Source: Bacteroidia bacterium (GTDB lineage Bacteria; Bacteroidota; Bacteroidia; Bacteroidales; UBA12481). From it: a stretch of 6,915 nt of DNA. The stretch lies in the NCBI GenBank assembly GCA_026391235.1, contig JAPLDV010000127.1:1-6915 (forward strand), in the 5' to 3' direction. Both the position numbers and the translations under genes were made by a program. The first letter of the stretch is position 1; the number at the start of each line of letters is the position of its first letter. This document shows positions 5,937 to 6,915 of the stretch, in pieces. The notes under the pieces are model-generated. The model ran no database searches. It was not told the origin of the DNA and saw only the letters and a list, made by a program, of their open reading frames with translations.

Positions 5937-6915
5937 ATGAACAGGTTTATCAGTCTGGTTAAGAAAGAGTTCAACCATATCTTCCGCGACCGGAGGACCT
6001 TGCTGATCCTCTTCGGAATACCAATCATGCAAATCCTGATTTTTGGCTATGTTGTAAACAGTGATTTTAAGAACATAGGAATTGCGGTTCTCGACCAAAG
6101 CGGTGACGCTCATACACAAAAAATTCTGAACAAGATATTTTCTTCCGGATATTTCAATTTTTCAGGCAATATTCATGATGAACAGGGAATATCTGATCAG
6201 TTTAAAACCGGTAAAATCAAAGCTGTTCTCGTATTTGAATCTGATTTTGGAAAAAATATGGATAACGGCCAATCGGCAAATATTCAGATTATTACGGACG
6301 CATCGGATCCCAACGTAGCAAATACCACGGTCGGATATGTTTCCGGAATTATTCGGTCCTATCAGGCTGAATTGGCAGGACCCACAGCAGGCAAACTGAT
6401 TATAGAACCCCAATACCGTATGGTTTTTAATGAAAATCTTACCAGTGCCTACATGTTTGTACCCGGAACAATGGCTTTGATCCTTATGCTGATCTCAGCT
6501 TTGCTTACTTCAATATCTGTCACCCGTGAAAAAGAATTGGGTACACTTGAGGTCATTCTGGTCAGTCCCTTGCGGCCATCACAAATTATTATTGGTAAAG
6601 TTACTCCGTATGTTTTTCTAGCCTTTATCAACGGATTGGTAATCTTGTTATTAGGTTATTTTGTTTTTGGTTTGCCGATATCCGGCAGTCTGATTCTTCT
6701 CCTGGCTGAGCTTTTGCTTTACATTACGCTGTCATTAGCACTGGGGATATTAATATCAACAATTGCAAAAAGTCAGCAAATAGCCATGTTCATGTCGCTG
6801 TTTGTGCTCATGCTGCCGACAGTTCTTTTATCCGGTTTTATTTTCCCGATCGAGAATATGCCGGTAATTCTACAATGGATCAGTGCCCTGCTGCCGCCGA
6901 GATGGTTCATTATTA
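5937..6915 (+). CDS. ABC-2 type permease (YbhS/YbhR-like), C-terminus cut by the window edge
   Basis: From ATG 5937 the frame is open for 326 codons to the right edge. The start follows the ATPase stop by 9 bp. MNRFISLVKKEFNHIFRDRR (1-20) is the amphipathic N-terminal helix that contacts the ATPase in ABC-2 permeases. TM1 is about 21-40. A large periplasmic domain (about 43-165) begins with FKNIGIAVLDQSGD (44-57). TM2 is about 173-195. A cytoplasmic coupling segment TREKELGTLEVILVSPL (196-212) is a hallmark of the family. Further hydrophobic helices lie at about 222-245, 250-275 and 280-301, then the reentrant motif SGFIFPIENMP (299-309). Family members have about 365-375 residues, so about 40-50 are missing beyond the edge. 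It is the inner-membrane pore of the pump. YbhS/YbhR pumps use two related permeases, so a second permease gene probably follows outside the window. The visible frame is intact. Confidence 0.92.
   Translation, partial: MNRFISLVKKEFNHIFRDRRTLLILFGIPIMQILIFGYVVNSDFKNIGIAVLDQSGDAHTQKILNKIFSSGYFNFSGNIHDEQGISDQFKTGKIKAVLVFESDFGKNMDNGQSANIQIITDASDPNVANTTVGYVSGIIRSYQAELAGPTAGKLIIEPQYRMVFNENLTSAYMFVPGTMALILMLISALLTSISVTREKELGTLEVILVSPLRPSQIIIGKVTPYVFLAFINGLVILLLGYFVFGLPISGSLILLLAELLLYITLSLALGILISTIAKSQQIAMFMSLFVLMLPTVLLSGFIFPIENMPVILQWISALLPPRWFII

Overview
The window looks like chromosomal DNA of a Bacteroidota (probably Bacteroidales-like) bacterium, perhaps from a metagenome. The evidence is moderate GC with AT-rich spacers, starts without a clear Shine-Dalgarno sequence, and gene families typical of that phylum: PepD, a single-chain isocitrate dehydrogenase, and a TolC / lipoprotein HlyD / split YbhF-type ABC pump. 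This assignment is inferred from protein character, not from a search.

Layout. Positions 1-260 (minus strand) hold the first 86 codons of a PepD-type aminoacyl-histidine dipeptidase that runs off the left edge. A 289-bp divergent spacer (261-549) carries an imperfect inverted repeat of about 190 bp. Its arms each contain a REP-like hairpin, and the two stems differ by compensatory base changes. From 550 everything reads rightward: icd (550-1740, interrupted by an in-frame TAA at 1096-1098), an HD-domain protein (1737-2240), a TolC-family outer-membrane factor lacking its start and signal peptide (to 3403), a lipoprotein membrane-fusion protein (3400-4284), two separate ABC ATPases (4277-5185 and 5196-5927) and an ABC-2 permease (5937 to the right edge).

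How the genes work together. icd and the HD gene overlap by 4 bp, as do tolC and hlyD; hlyD and the first ATPase overlap by 8 bp, and the remaining gaps are about 10 bp. The right-hand genes form a tripartite export pump: permease plus ATPase heterodimer in the inner membrane, HlyD adaptor in the periplasm, TolC channel in the outer membrane. The two ATPases are complementary: the first keeps the LSGG signature but lacks the Q-loop Gln and switch His, and the second has the reverse pattern. This predicts one working and one dead ATP site.

Two lesions stand out. icd has a nonsense codon in otherwise intact coding sequence. At about 2222-2237 the HD gene loses its expected C-terminal tail exactly where the tolC reading begins without its N-terminus, which looks like a deletion junction or an assembly chimera. 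I see no CRISPR array, tRNA, rRNA, transposase or defence system. The most novel-looking element is the covarying REP-like hairpin pair in the pepD/icd spacer.
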